A stretch of DNA of 64,000 nucleotides from CAJXZP01 sp963974475. Its GTDB lineage: Bacteria > Bacteroidota > Bacteroidia > Flavobacteriales_G > Salibacteraceae. The notes under the pieces are model-generated. The model saw only the letters and a list, made by a program, of their open reading frames with translations. It made no database searches and was not told the DNA's origin. Of the stretch, positions 37,063 through 46,424 are shown in pieces (positions within the stretch are counted from its first letter, which is position 1; every line of letters begins with the position of its first letter). A program made the position numbers and the translations under genes. The stretch lies in the NCBI GenBank assembly GCA_963974475.1, contig CAXBCR010000009.1, forward strand, positions 1 to 64,000. Direction: 5' to 3'.

Positions 37063-38223
37063 ATGATGAATAAACATTTAAACCTTGGGTTTGTAGCGTT
37101 AATTGGCGCATTCACTTTAAATTCTTGTAAGGAAGAAGTGGTAAAAGTAAGACCCCCACAACCTGTTCAAGTAGTAGAAGTTATCCAAACCGATTTACCA
37201 ATTTACAAAGAGTTTGTAGGTTCAATCTACGGGTATAAAGATATTCCCATTAGGGCAAGAGTAGAAGGTTTTTTAGAATCTGTAGATTTTGAAGAAGGAA
37301 CCATTGTAAAAAAAGGCCAACTCCTTTATACAATTGATTCGCAACCTTTTCAAGCAGAAGTAGCCGCTTCACAAAGTAAAGTGGCCGAAGCGGAAACTAA
37401 ATTAGTAAATGCACAAAATGAATACGATAGGTATGCCCCATTAGCAGAAACTAAAGCAGTATCGGAAAGTGATGTGGATGGCGCGGAAGCTTCAAGGGAT
37501 GCGGCAATTGCCAATTTAAATGCAGCAAAAGCCAACTTAGAAATGTCACAAATTAATTTGGGTTATGCCTCCATGCGGTCTCCAATTAACGGGATTATTG
37601 GAATGACAAAAGCCAAAGTAGGCGAATACGTAGGGAAAGACCCCAACCCAGTAATTTTAAATACAGTTTCTAGATTAGATACGGTTCGTGTGCAATTCTT
37701 CTTATCCGAATCGCAATATTTAACCGTTATGAAAGCCTACACGCTACGAAAAAAAGAACATCCGGAAGGAGATGGTGACCGAATTAAGGAAAATGTCACC
37801 TTAAAACTTTCTGATGGCTCTACCTATTCAGAAATGGGGCATATTGATTTTATTGATAGAAACGTAAATACCACTACCGGAGCTATTTTGGTGCAAGCTA
37901 GTTTTCCTAACCCCAATTTGTTATTGAGACCCGGATTATACGCTAAAACAAGAATTTTATTTTCGTACAGCAAAGGCACTTTTGTGGTTCCACAAAGATC
38001 TGTTCAAGAAACCCAAGGGCAATTTTCAGTAATGGTGCTTACCGATAGCAACACCGTAGTGAGCCGAAATATTAAAATGGGCGAACCATTAGAAAATGGA
38101 AAATGGCAAGTGACCGAGGGACTTAAAGCCGGAGACCAAATTGTGTTTGAAGGACTTCAAAAAGTACGAGGTGGGTCAAAAGTGACCGCTGAAAAAGTTC
38201 CATTTAATTTAGAAGATAAATAA
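37063..38223 (+). CDS. RND efflux periplasmic adaptor (membrane fusion protein)
   Basis: The protein has 386 residues. It is a predicted lipoprotein with lipobox LNSC near 20. The lipoyl-like domain (GYKDIPIRARVEGFL near 58; VDFEEGTIVKKGQLLY near 75), an alpha-hairpin with AEAETKLVNAQ (about 108-160) and a beta-barrel domain follow the normal order of HlyD/AcrA adaptors. It joins the inner-membrane pump to the outer-membrane factor. The pump gene begins six bases downstream, in one operon. Confidence 0.93.
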   Translation: MMNKHLNLGFVALIGAFTLNSCKEEVVKVRPPQPVQVVEVIQTDLPIYKEFVGSIYGYKDIPIRARVEGFLESVDFEEGTIVKKGQLLYTIDSQPFQAEVAASQSKVAEAETKLVNAQNEYDRYAPLAETKAVSESDVDGAEASRDAAIANLNAAKANLEMSQINLGYASMRSPINGIIGMTKAKVGEYVGKDPNPVILNTVSRLDTVRVQFFLSESQYLTVMKAYTLRKKEHPEGDGDRIKENVTLKLSDGSTYSEMGHIDFIDRNVNTTTGAILVQASFPNPNLLLRPGLYAKTRILFSYSKGTFVVPQRSVQETQGQFSVMVLTDSNTVVSRNIKMGEPLENGKWQVTEGLKAGDQIVFEGLQKVRGGSKVTAEKVPFNLEDK

Positions 38224-38229
38224 GCCGAT

Positions 38230-41200
38230 ATGTCAGAAAATAAAGGAAACTTTTTTGTTCATAGGCCTATTGTAGCCATCGTTATTGCGATACTTATTGT
38301 CATTGTTGGCTCAGTATCGGTAATTGATTTGCCTATAGAACAATATCCCAACCTTACGCCACCCATTGTGGAAGTAAGAGGTACATACGTTGGTGCCAAC
38401 GCGCTTAACGTAGAAGAATCTGTTGCCACTCCCCTCGAGCAAGAAATGAATGGGGTGGATAACATGATTTACATGAAATCAACCAACTCAAACGATGGTA
38501 CTATGACCATTCAGGTATCGTTTGATGTGGGTACCGACCCCGATATGAATACCGTTTTGGCACAAAACAGAGTTTCAGCCGCTACGGCTAAACTACCGCA
38601 AGCGGTGACCAAATTTGGGGTAACTACAAAAAAATCGTTGCCTAATATTTTATTACTCGTTACCTTAACTTCCGATGGAAGATATGACCAAGATTTCTTG
38701 GGTAATTATGCATTGATAAACATCAAGGATAGGTTAGCTCGTATTAAAGGTATAGGTAGAGTGGATGTTTTAGGAGCATCCGATTACTCTATGCGTATTT
38801 GGGTTAAACCAGATAGGTTATCGCAATTAGGAATCACTGTTCCAGAAATTAAAAACGCCATTAATTCTCAAAACCTAATTGTTCCGGGTGGAAAATTTGG
38901 AGCAGAACCAGCTCCGGCAGGTACTGAGTTTACCTACACCGTTAGACTTCCAGAACGTTTTAATTCGGCTGAAGAATTTGGAAACATTGTCGTTCGTACG
39001 GACCCAGATGGTGGACAGGTGAAAATTAAGGATATTGCAACCGTTAAACTGGGGGTGGAAATGTATAACATGATTCCACGTTTGAATGGTAAAACGGCTG
39101 CTATTATTGCTACCTATCAAGCACCGGGTTCAAATGCAGTTGAGTTGGCAGATAACATTCGGGCTGAAATGGCCGAACTTAAAAAAGACTTCCCTGAAAG
39201 TATTAAATATGACGTCTCGTTAGATTCTACCGCTCCTATTACTGCAGGTATAAAAGATATCATTGTGACCTTAATTGTCGCATTAATCTTGGTGGTTTTA
39301 GTGGTTTTTATATTTATTCAAGATTGGAGAGCAACGCTGATTCCAACTTTAGCCATTCCAGTTTCATTAATTGGGGCATTTATGTTTTTCCCAGGTTTGG
39401 GTTTTTCTATTAACGTATTATCCTTGCTGGGACTAGTCCTCGCTATTGGTATTGTAGTTGATGATGCCATTGTTGTAGTGGAAGCCGTTCAAGTAAATAT
39501 AGCTCAGGGAATGACGACTAAAGAGGCTACACTAGATGCGATGGCAAAGGTTACGGCTCCCGTAATCGCAACCACGTTGGTGCTTATTGCTGTTTTTATT
39601 CCAGTTGCAGGAATGGCTGGTATTACCGGTCTCCTTTACCAGCAATTCGCTATTACCATTGTAGTTTCAGTAATTGTATCCTCTATTAATGCATTGACTT
39701 TAAGTCCTGCTTTATGTTCTTTACTTTTAAAAGAACCCAAACCTTACGGAGGTCCATTAGGTTGGTTTTTTGGAAAATTTAATAACTGGATGGGAAGTGC
39801 TACCGACTCGTATATGTCGGTGACCAACATCATTACGCGTAAACTTAAAAGAGGCGCTATTTTTATTGTGATATTAAGTATTGCCGCAGGATTTTTAGGG
39901 AAAATGGTACCTGGAGGGTTTATTCCTGAGGAAGATATGGGCTACTTTATGGTTAATATTCAGTTACCCAATGCGGCTTCGATTCAAAGAACACTTGAAG
40001 TTTCTAAAAAAGCGGAAAAAATTCTAGCAGAATTTCCTGAAATTGAATTTGTAACCAATGCTACTGGATATAGTTTACTATCTTCTTCAATGGCATCAAA
40101 TAACGGTTTCTTGTTTGTTTCGTTAAAAGATTGGTCGGAACGGGATTTAACCGCTAAGCAAATTATTGACAAAGTCAATATCGCTTTGGCTACACGAATA
40201 AACCAAGGACAAGTATTTGCCTTTGGCCCACCCGCTATTCCAGGTTTAGGAAATGGCTCGGGTTTCAGTATCATGATTCAGGATAAAGGAGGTAACACAC
40301 CCGCGTATTTATCTAAACAAACCAATAAATTTGTAGCTGCCGCCAATGCGCGTCCAGAAATAGGAAAAGCATTTACCACATTCCAAGCGTCTGTGCCACA
40401 ACGCTACATGGATATAGACAAAGAAAAAGCGCTTAAATTGGGCGTTAATCTAAATGATTTATACGAAACCGTAGGTGCCTTTATGGGCGGCTCATACGTG
40501 AATGATTTTACCCGATTCGGTAGGTTATATAAAACCTATATTCAAGCGGAACCCGAATATCGTGTGGATGAAAATCAAATCAATAACTTTTTTATTAAAA
40601 ACAATAAAGGTGAAATGGTTCCTTTAGCCACATTGGCTACCGTACGACCTATTTCCGGACCTGATTATACTAATCGATTTAATCTATTTCGCTCCGTGGA
40701 AGTAACTGGTGGACCTGCACCGGGATATACCTCAGCAGATGCGATGACGGCATTAAACGAAGTAGCAGCCGAAGTACTACCATCAGATATGACCACTTCC
40801 TGGAACGCCATGTCTTATCAAGAAAACAAAGCCTCAGGGTCCTTAGGAGCTATTTTAACGTTCTCATTGGTTTTCGTATTTCTAATTTTAGCAGCGCAAT
40901 ATGAAAGTTGGTCTTTACCACTTAGTATTTTGCTGGGAACACCATTTGCCATTTTTGGTGCATTCTTATTCCTGTGGCTCGGTCGATTGGGAAGTCCAAC
41001 ATTTGAAAACAATATTTTCGCTCAAGTGTCCTTCGTCATGCTGATTGGTATGGCGGCTAAAAACGCGATTTTAATTGTAGAATTTGCCAACGAAGAATTT
41101 GAAAAAGGAATGAGTTTAGTAGAATCCGCTTTATCTGCTGCAAAATCTAGATTCCGACCAATTTTGATGACTGCCTTTTCTTTTATTCTAGGAGTATTTC

Positions 41201-41421
41201 CACTAGTGGTTGCTTCCGGCTCAGGGGCTGAGTCACGTAAAGTAATGGGTATGGCACTACTTGGTGGAATGTCTATCGCAACATTATTAGGGGTATTCTT
41301 TTACCCAATGTTATTTATTGCCATTGGTAAAATATTCAATTATACCAAACAGCGAGATGCAAAAATGGCGTTAGAAAAAGCCGCTGCATCCACTAATTTA
41401 AATGAGGAGGGCGAGGCATGA
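38230..41421 (+). CDS. RND efflux pump permease (HAE1 family)
   Basis: The protein has 1063 residues, the usual size of an AcrB/MexB-type pump, with 12 predicted TM helices in two halves (about 12-560 and 560-1050) and two large periplasmic loops. The proton-relay residues appear in GIVVDDAIVVVEAV (Asp-Asp near 407-408). The second-half Lys is in GMAAKNAILIVEF near 940. It uses the proton gradient to expel hydrophobic compounds through the outer-membrane channel. The stop overlaps the start of the OMF gene by four bases. Confidence 0.96.
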   Translation: MSENKGNFFVHRPIVAIVIAILIVIVGSVSVIDLPIEQYPNLTPPIVEVRGTYVGANALNVEESVATPLEQEMNGVDNMIYMKSTNSNDGTMTIQVSFDVGTDPDMNTVLAQNRVSAATAKLPQAVTKFGVTTKKSLPNILLLVTLTSDGRYDQDFLGNYALINIKDRLARIKGIGRVDVLGASDYSMRIWVKPDRLSQLGITVPEIKNAINSQNLIVPGGKFGAEPAPAGTEFTYTVRLPERFNSAEEFGNIVVRTDPDGGQVKIKDIATVKLGVEMYNMIPRLNGKTAAIIATYQAPGSNAVELADNIRAEMAELKKDFPESIKYDVSLDSTAPITAGIKDIIVTLIVALILVVLVVFIFIQDWRATLIPTLAIPVSLIGAFMFFPGLGFSINVLSLLGLVLAIGIVVDDAIVVVEAVQVNIAQGMTTKEATLDAMAKVTAPVIATTLVLIAVFIPVAGMAGITGLLYQQFAITIVVSVIVSSINALTLSPALCSLLLKEPKPYGGPLGWFFGKFNNWMGSATDSYMSVTNIITRKLKRGAIFIVILSIAAGFLGKMVPGGFIPEEDMGYFMVNIQLPNAASIQRTLEVSKKAEKILAEFPEIEFVTNATGYSLLSSSMASNNGFLFVSLKDWSERDLTAKQIIDKVNIALATRINQGQVFAFGPPAIPGLGNGSGFSIMIQDKGGNTPAYLSKQTNKFVAAANARPEIGKAFTTFQASVPQRYMDIDKEKALKLGVNLNDLYETVGAFMGGSYVNDFTRFGRLYKTYIQAEPEYRVDENQINNFFIKNNKGEMVPLATLATVRPISGPDYTNRFNLFRSVEVTGGPAPGYTSADAMTALNEVAAEVLPSDMTTSWNAMSYQENKASGSLGAILTFSLVFVFLILAAQYESWSLPLSILLGTPFAIFGAFLFLWLGRLGSPTFENNIFAQVSFVMLIGMAAKNAILIVEFANEEFEKGMSLVESALSAAKSRFRPILMTAFSFILGVFPLVVASGSGAESRKVMGMALLGGMSIATLLGVFFYPMLFIAIGKIFNYTKQRDAKMALEKAAASTNLNEEGEA

Positions 41422-42884
41422 GACTAGCTAAAAACATACTATTTGTAAGCGTATTGTCTGTACTAATGATAAACCTTACTGGATGTAAATTTGGTCCAAA
41501 TTTCACTCGGCCAAATCCAAATACGAACGCGCACTACTTGCATGATTCTTTACAAACGGATAGCGTAGTAAATGTATCGTGGTGGGAAATGTTTAACGAC
41601 CCCACTTTGGATACGTTGATCAAAACTGCTTTAGATTCTAACAAGGATGTTTTGAAGGCGGCTGCTAGAATTGAAGAATACCGCGCAATTGTAGGATTCA
41701 AGAAAGGGGAGACTTTGCCCGCTTTTGGTTACCAAGGAAATGCTGGATATGGTAATTATGGTGGATTTCTATCCCCAAATGCTGCAGGTTCCGGTTTTGG
41801 TGGATTAACCATGGGATGGGAAATTGATTTCTGGGGAAAATTTAGACGCGCTACAGAAGGTGCTAAAGCCGATTTGGTAGCGAGTGAATACAACCGCAGA
41901 ACCATTCAAATTTCCTTAATATCAGATGTTTCGACTTCGTATTATACCATTTTGGATTACCAATGGCGCCATAAAATATCCGAAAACACCATTGCGTTAC
42001 GGAAAGAAAATGTAGACATTATTCGTCAAAAATTTGATGCTGGACTAGTACCGGAAATTGATTTAAACAATGCCGAACTTCAGTATGCCATTGCTTTATC
42101 AGCCGAGCCACAATTTGAACGATTAATTGCTTTTGAAGAAACCAAAATGAGCGTTTTATTAGGAATGAATCCAAGAGCCATCATTGTAGGAGATTCGTTA
42201 GAAAGACAAAGTTTACCTCCTGAAATTCCTGCTGGATTACCTTCTTCTTTGTTACTAAGAAGACCTGATATAGGGTTTAGCGAAGCAAAATACCACGCTC
42301 AAATGGCTCAAATAGGAGTTGCACAAGCCCAACGTTTTCCTGCCATCGGATTAACCGGTCTGTTAGGAGGAGCTTCAGGTCAACTATTGGGAGTTACTAC
42401 CACAGGACTTGCATGGAATACAAGTGCGAGTTTAGCTGGACCAATTTTCCAATTTGGAAAAAATAAACGTAGAGTTGAAATAGAAAAGGCTAGAACCGAA
42501 CAAGCTAAAAGAGATTACGAAAAAACGGTTCTAACTGCGTTTAAAGAAGTAGAAGATGCGCTAATTTCCGTATCTACCTACAAAAAAGAATTATCAGCGC
42601 GTGAATTACAAACAAGATCTGCTTTAAATGCACGAATGCTATCTCAATTGAGATACGACAAGGGTGTAACAAGCTATTTAGAAGTTATCACACTACAAGG
42701 ATATGCTTTCGATGCAGAGCTATCATTAGCTGGTACAAGAAGGTCTTTATTTGAGTCATACATTAAATTGTATAAATCGCTTGGTGGAGGTTGGATTTCT
42801 GAAAAAGAAAAGAAAACAGCTGAAAGTAATAATCAAGCACCAAATGATTTACCAGGTATGTCGCCAAACGACCGAAATAAATAA
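41418..42884 (+). CDS. Efflux outer-membrane factor (TolC/NodT family)
   Basis: The protein has 488 residues and is a predicted lipoprotein with a lipobox (NLTGCKFGPNF). The NodT-type repeats are visible: SWWEMFNDPTLDTLI, the coiled-coil-forming region with VASEYNRRT, and the second repeat with LRRPDIGFSEAKYHAQ and FPAIGLTG. It forms the trimeric exit channel and completes the tripartite pump with the two upstream genes. A terminator follows. Confidence 0.94.
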   Translation: MRLAKNILFVSVLSVLMINLTGCKFGPNFTRPNPNTNAHYLHDSLQTDSVVNVSWWEMFNDPTLDTLIKTALDSNKDVLKAAARIEEYRAIVGFKKGETLPAFGYQGNAGYGNYGGFLSPNAAGSGFGGLTMGWEIDFWGKFRRATEGAKADLVASEYNRRTIQISLISDVSTSYYTILDYQWRHKISENTIALRKENVDIIRQKFDAGLVPEIDLNNAELQYAIALSAEPQFERLIAFEETKMSVLLGMNPRAIIVGDSLERQSLPPEIPAGLPSSLLLRRPDIGFSEAKYHAQMAQIGVAQAQRFPAIGLTGLLGGASGQLLGVTTTGLAWNTSASLAGPIFQFGKNKRRVEIEKARTEQAKRDYEKTVLTAFKEVEDALISVSTYKKELSARELQTRSALNARMLSQLRYDKGVTSYLEVITLQGYAFDAELSLAGTRRSLFESYIKLYKSLGGGWISEKEKKTAESNNQAPNDLPGMSPNDRNK

Positions 42885-42900
42885 ATCATACTATCTTATT

Positions 42901-42940
42901 AAAATCCGCATTGAGTTTTCTTAAAGCGGATTTTTTTTTG
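42901..42940 (+). terminator. Terminator after the RND operon
   Basis: AAAATCCGC pairs with GCGGATTTT across a 16-base loop and runs into a long T-tract. Confidence 0.88.
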
Positions 42941-43052
42941 GGGTTACCTTAGTTTAGATTACCTAACCAAATGCCCCTTTCCTATACATTGATTTGGACA
43001 TTGAATATCAATGAAGATAATCCACCTAAACGGAGGAGAAGAAATAATTAAT

Positions 43053-43090
43053 CAAAAAAAAGCCTTGTACTCAAATGAATACAAGGCTTT
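43053..43090 (-). terminator. Terminator after the universal stress protein genes
   Basis: AAAGCCTTGTA (43059-43069) pairs perfectly with TACAAGGCTTT (43080-43090). On the minus strand it is followed by seven T. It lies 17 bases after the stop codon. Confidence 0.9.
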
Positions 43091-43106
43091 ACTATAATTT
43101 GTTATT

Positions 43107-43931
43107 TTATTTATCCTTAATAACCAATAAAGGAACTCGAGTATGAAAACACATTTGCTCGGTCACTGAACGTTTAAAAATACTTTGCCAAAACGTGGCT
43201 ACTTTTGGAATAAGAACAACCATATCTGCATTCGAATCTTTTACATAAGTATCAATCCCAAATTCAACATTTTCGGATTCGATCACCTCAAATTTTCGTT
43301 TTCGTTTACTGAAATAATCATTCAAAGGCAATTTGCTCACCTCTTGTTCCAAATCTACCTGAGAAGCATTTTTTGCCACATAAACTATGTGCACAGTAGA
43401 ATCAAAATGTTCTGCAATTTGGCATACTGGCTTTAATGCATCTGGATGTTGCAATCTTTTTAAATCTGTCGCATACACAATGTTATTAACTGGTCGATAT
43501 TTCCAATCTTTAGGAACAGCAATAATGGGCACATCCACATTTTCAATAACCTTTTCGGTATTACTTCCAATCAAGGCTTTTTTCCATCCTGAAGCCCCAT
43601 GCGTTCCCATGATAACAAAATCAATTCCCTTTTCGTTAACAGTTCTATGCACACAATTTTCAAGGTTTCCGTAACGTGAAACTGTGATTAAATTTAAGTC
43701 GGTATACTCTTTTTTCAAACGATTAACTTCCCGTTTCAAATCATTTTTAGACTCTTCGTGCATCGCTTCCTCTAAGCTCATCATAACCCCACCGGCAGAA
43801 CCAGATGAAGGCATTTCATACGAGTTTAACATCACAAACTCTACGTCCTCAAAGTTACGGGAAAATTGATATGCATAATCAAATGCAACCCGAGCGCTAT
43901 CCGAAAAATCAGTTGGAATTAGTACTTTCAT
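43107..43931 (-). CDS. Universal stress protein, tandem UspA domains
   Basis: The longest frame starts at 44036 inside the upstream gene, so I use the ATG at 43931, where MKVLIPTDFSDSA is the standard UspA start. The protein has 274 residues in two UspA halves. The first has an intact ATP-binding motif G-x2-G-x9-G-S (GTHG ... IGS). The second half (about 150-274) lacks the motif and is degenerate. Proteins of this kind bind ATP and act in stress survival; the ligand here is inferred. It follows the second USP-like gene by 38 bases in the same direction. Confidence 0.88.
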   Translation of the reverse strand: MKVLIPTDFSDSARVAFDYAYQFSRNFEDVEFVMLNSYEMPSSGSAGGVMMSLEEAMHEESKNDLKREVNRLKKEYTDLNLITVSRYGNLENCVHRTVNEKGIDFVIMGTHGASGWKKALIGSNTEKVIENVDVPIIAVPKDWKYRPVNNIVYATDLKRLQHPDALKPVCQIAEHFDSTVHIVYVAKNASQVDLEQEVSKLPLNDYFSKRKRKFEVIESENVEFGIDTYVKDSNADMVVLIPKVATFWQSIFKRSVTEQMCFHTRVPLLVIKDK

Positions 43932-43969
43932 TTTTATCAGTTTAATCGGGATAAAATTACGATTTCTTA

Positions 43970-44755
43970 CTAATTCAACAGCACATTTTGAGTCATGAAT
44001 TTCAACTCTTCTACACTTTCTAAAGGGCTCACCCAAAGCGTATTCTTGTTTAAATTCAAAATTGCGGCTAAATGTTCTGGATCCTCACCCGAATAAGGAT
44101 AGATTGCAGGTCGCTCGGTATGCTGTTTTAAATAATCCACTAACATTTTTTGAGAATTCACAAATCCTCCACGCTCTTTTAACTCTTGTAAATCCAATAA
44201 ATTCAGGCTTACTCCACTACATTTATCGCTGTAAACGTGACAAAATTGTTTTACGGTAGCAATAGTATTTACTTGGTCTGTTTTAACCAACACAATATTT
44301 TCTGCATGGTCAAATTTTTCAGAAATTAAAATTTTCGGACAGCAAACTTTTGCATACCCTCTTCCGGTTGAATAGTTTTTAAATAATGGATACAAATGTT
44401 TTTGATATACTCCAAACGTACTAATCATAGAATCAGAAAAACTACAATAAGAGGATAATTGTTTACGAGTAAAATGATCTAAAGTAATCACATTAATATT
44501 TGTTCGAATCTCATGAAACTCTTTCTCTAAAACATCTCGTAACATCTTACCATAACCGCTCGGTAAAATACCAAGTTTAGCCATGGCATAAGGCAAGTGA
44601 ACATCTACCGCTTTTTCAGGATGGGTGCATCGAGCACCTAACCATAAAATATTCACAACATTACTCTCCGATCCAAAATACTTTAGAACAAATCTTAAAG
44701 CACTTAATCCACCTTCGTTTTCATCTAAAGGGATTACCAATTGTTTTAATGCCAT
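43970..44755 (-). CDS. Degenerate universal-stress-like protein
   Basis: The protein has 261 residues. The beta-alpha-beta organisation of UspA is visible (LKQLVIPLDENEGGLSALRFVLKYF at the start, quoted in part: LVIPLDENEGGLSALRF), but the G-x2-G-x9-G ATP motif is missing in both halves. It therefore looks like a USP-fold protein that no longer binds ATP, or binds something else. It is transcribed just before the canonical USP gene, which suggests a pair acting together. This is inference from context and fold pattern only. Confidence 0.65.
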   Translation of the reverse strand: MALKQLVIPLDENEGGLSALRFVLKYFGSESNVVNILWLGARCTHPEKAVDVHLPYAMAKLGILPSGYGKMLRDVLEKEFHEIRTNINVITLDHFTRKQLSSYCSFSDSMISTFGVYQKHLYPLFKNYSTGRGYAKVCCPKILISEKFDHAENIVLVKTDQVNTIATVKQFCHVYSDKCSGVSLNLLDLQELKERGGFVNSQKMLVDYLKQHTERPAIYPYSGEDPEHLAAILNLNKNTLWVSPLESVEELKFMTQNVLLN

Positions 44756-44889
44756 AGTTAGTATTTTTAGTTTTACAACACATTAAGTCATTATAACTTA
44801 ACATTGTTTCAAAACTACGCGCTATGACTAAACCCCTAACTGACAGTTATCAGAAATACTACTGACATACGGACACTAAAAAAGTCGAG

Positions 44890-46374
44890 CTAAATCATCT
44901 TTTTCACAAATTGGATGGATTTTTCAATTTCCGTGTACATGATTTTATCTTCTTCTACAAAGGCTACATTTTTACGAAAATCAGCTACAATACCTTCTAA
45001 CATTGGGGAAGATTTAACTGGTCTTCTAAATTCTAACGCTTGGGTACCCGCAAAAATTTCAATTCCAAGAACTCGCTCCACATTTTGAATTACCTGATGC
45101 ATTTTAACAGCCGCATTGGCTCCCATACTCACATGGTCTTCTTGTCCGTTGCTTGAATCAATCGTGTCAACCGAGGATGGCATACACAATGATTTATTTC
45201 TGCTCACAATAGAAGCTGCAGTGTATTGTGGAATCATAAACCCAGAATTTAATCCCGGATTAGCCACCAAAAATGCAGGTAATTCTCTGGTTCCAGAAAT
45301 CAATTTATACACTCTTCGTTCTGAAATACTACCCATTTCAGCCATCGCAATTGCAAGTTGATCATAAGCCAGCGCCAAGGGTTGTCCATGAAAATTACCA
45401 GCCGATATTATTTGGTTTTCTGCCGGAAAAATTGTGGGATTATCTGTTACCGAGTTAATTTCATTGGTAACTACCTTTTCAATGAATTCAATCACATCAT
45501 GGGTAGCTCCATGTACTTGAGGAACGCATCTAAAAGAATACGGGTCTTGCACATGTTTTTTTGCGCGACTAATTAATTCACTGCCATTGGTCAAGCTTCT
45601 AATGGTTCGGGCTACTTTTAATTGCCCTGGTTGCTTACGTACCAAATGCGGCAAGTCACTAAATGGTTCAATTCTTCCATCAAACCCTTCCATAGAAATC
45701 GCCATGATTTTGTTGGCTTTATCCCACAGTTTTTTGGCCCAATTTACCGAGTACACACCATAAGCACTCATAAATTGTGTTCCGTTCAGCAATGCTAACC
45801 CTTCCTTACTCATCAAAGTGATAGGCTCCCATCCGTTTTCTTTCAAAACAACTTCGGCTGCCACTTTTTTGCCCTTGTAGTACATTTCACCCATTCCTAT
45901 AATAGGAAGAGATAAGTGCGCTAATGGGGCTAAATCACCCGAAGCACCAAGCGAACCTTGTGTATATATAATAGGTAAAGCATCGTTGTTGTAAAAATCA
46001 ATCAATCGATTAACCGTTGCCAACTGTACACCTGAATGTCCATAAGAAAGGCCTTGGATTTTCAAAAACAACATTAATTTCACAATCTCTTTTGGCACTT
46101 CGTCCCCTGTTCCGCAGGCGTGCGACATCACCAAATTGGATTGCAATTGAGATAAATCATCGGTTGATATGCTTCGGTCATGCAAGGCTCCAAAACCGGT
46201 ATTAATCCCATAAACCGGAGCGTCAGACTTTTCCAAAAACTCATTCAGGAAGGTGCGACAGTGCGCCACCTTATTTGCTGATTCAGCAGAAAGCTCTAAT
46301 TTTTTTCCGCTTTCTACTATTGCAACTACCTCATCAATAGTTATATCCGCACTAGATATTTGATATTTACCCAT
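44890..46374 (-). CDS. hutH: Histidine ammonia-lyase
   Basis: The frame begins at 46407, but the ATG at 46374 (MGKYQISSADITIDEVV) gives the usual N-terminus. The protein has 494 residues. The Ala-Ser-Gly triad that forms the MIO electrophile is in GASGDLAPL (residues 144-146). The YGINTGFG motif (near 55) and a NLVMSH segment with the Ser-His pair typical of HAL selectivity are present; tyrosine and phenylalanine lyases usually differ there. It deaminates histidine to urocanate, the first step of histidine degradation. hutU, hutI and hutG are not adjacent. It is 50 bases downstream of hisS and likely in the same transcript. Confidence 0.92.
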   Translation of the reverse strand: MGKYQISSADITIDEVVAIVESGKKLELSAESANKVAHCRTFLNEFLEKSDAPVYGINTGFGALHDRSISTDDLSQLQSNLVMSHACGTGDEVPKEIVKLMLFLKIQGLSYGHSGVQLATVNRLIDFYNNDALPIIYTQGSLGASGDLAPLAHLSLPIIGMGEMYYKGKKVAAEVVLKENGWEPITLMSKEGLALLNGTQFMSAYGVYSVNWAKKLWDKANKIMAISMEGFDGRIEPFSDLPHLVRKQPGQLKVARTIRSLTNGSELISRAKKHVQDPYSFRCVPQVHGATHDVIEFIEKVVTNEINSVTDNPTIFPAENQIISAGNFHGQPLALAYDQLAIAMAEMGSISERRVYKLISGTRELPAFLVANPGLNSGFMIPQYTAASIVSRNKSLCMPSSVDTIDSSNGQEDHVSMGANAAVKMHQVIQNVERVLGIEIFAGTQALEFRRPVKSSPMLEGIVADFRKNVAFVEEDKIMYTEIEKSIQFVKKMI

Positions 46375-46424
46375 TTCGATTATTTTTTTTGATTCACTCC
46401 TTTCCACCTAGAATTTTAATTCCC

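Noticed and set aside
44890..46374. Tyrosine ammonia-lyase for pigment synthesis
   Set aside because: The Ser-His pair after NLVM fits histidine ammonia-lyase and no aryl-polyene or flexirubin genes are nearby.
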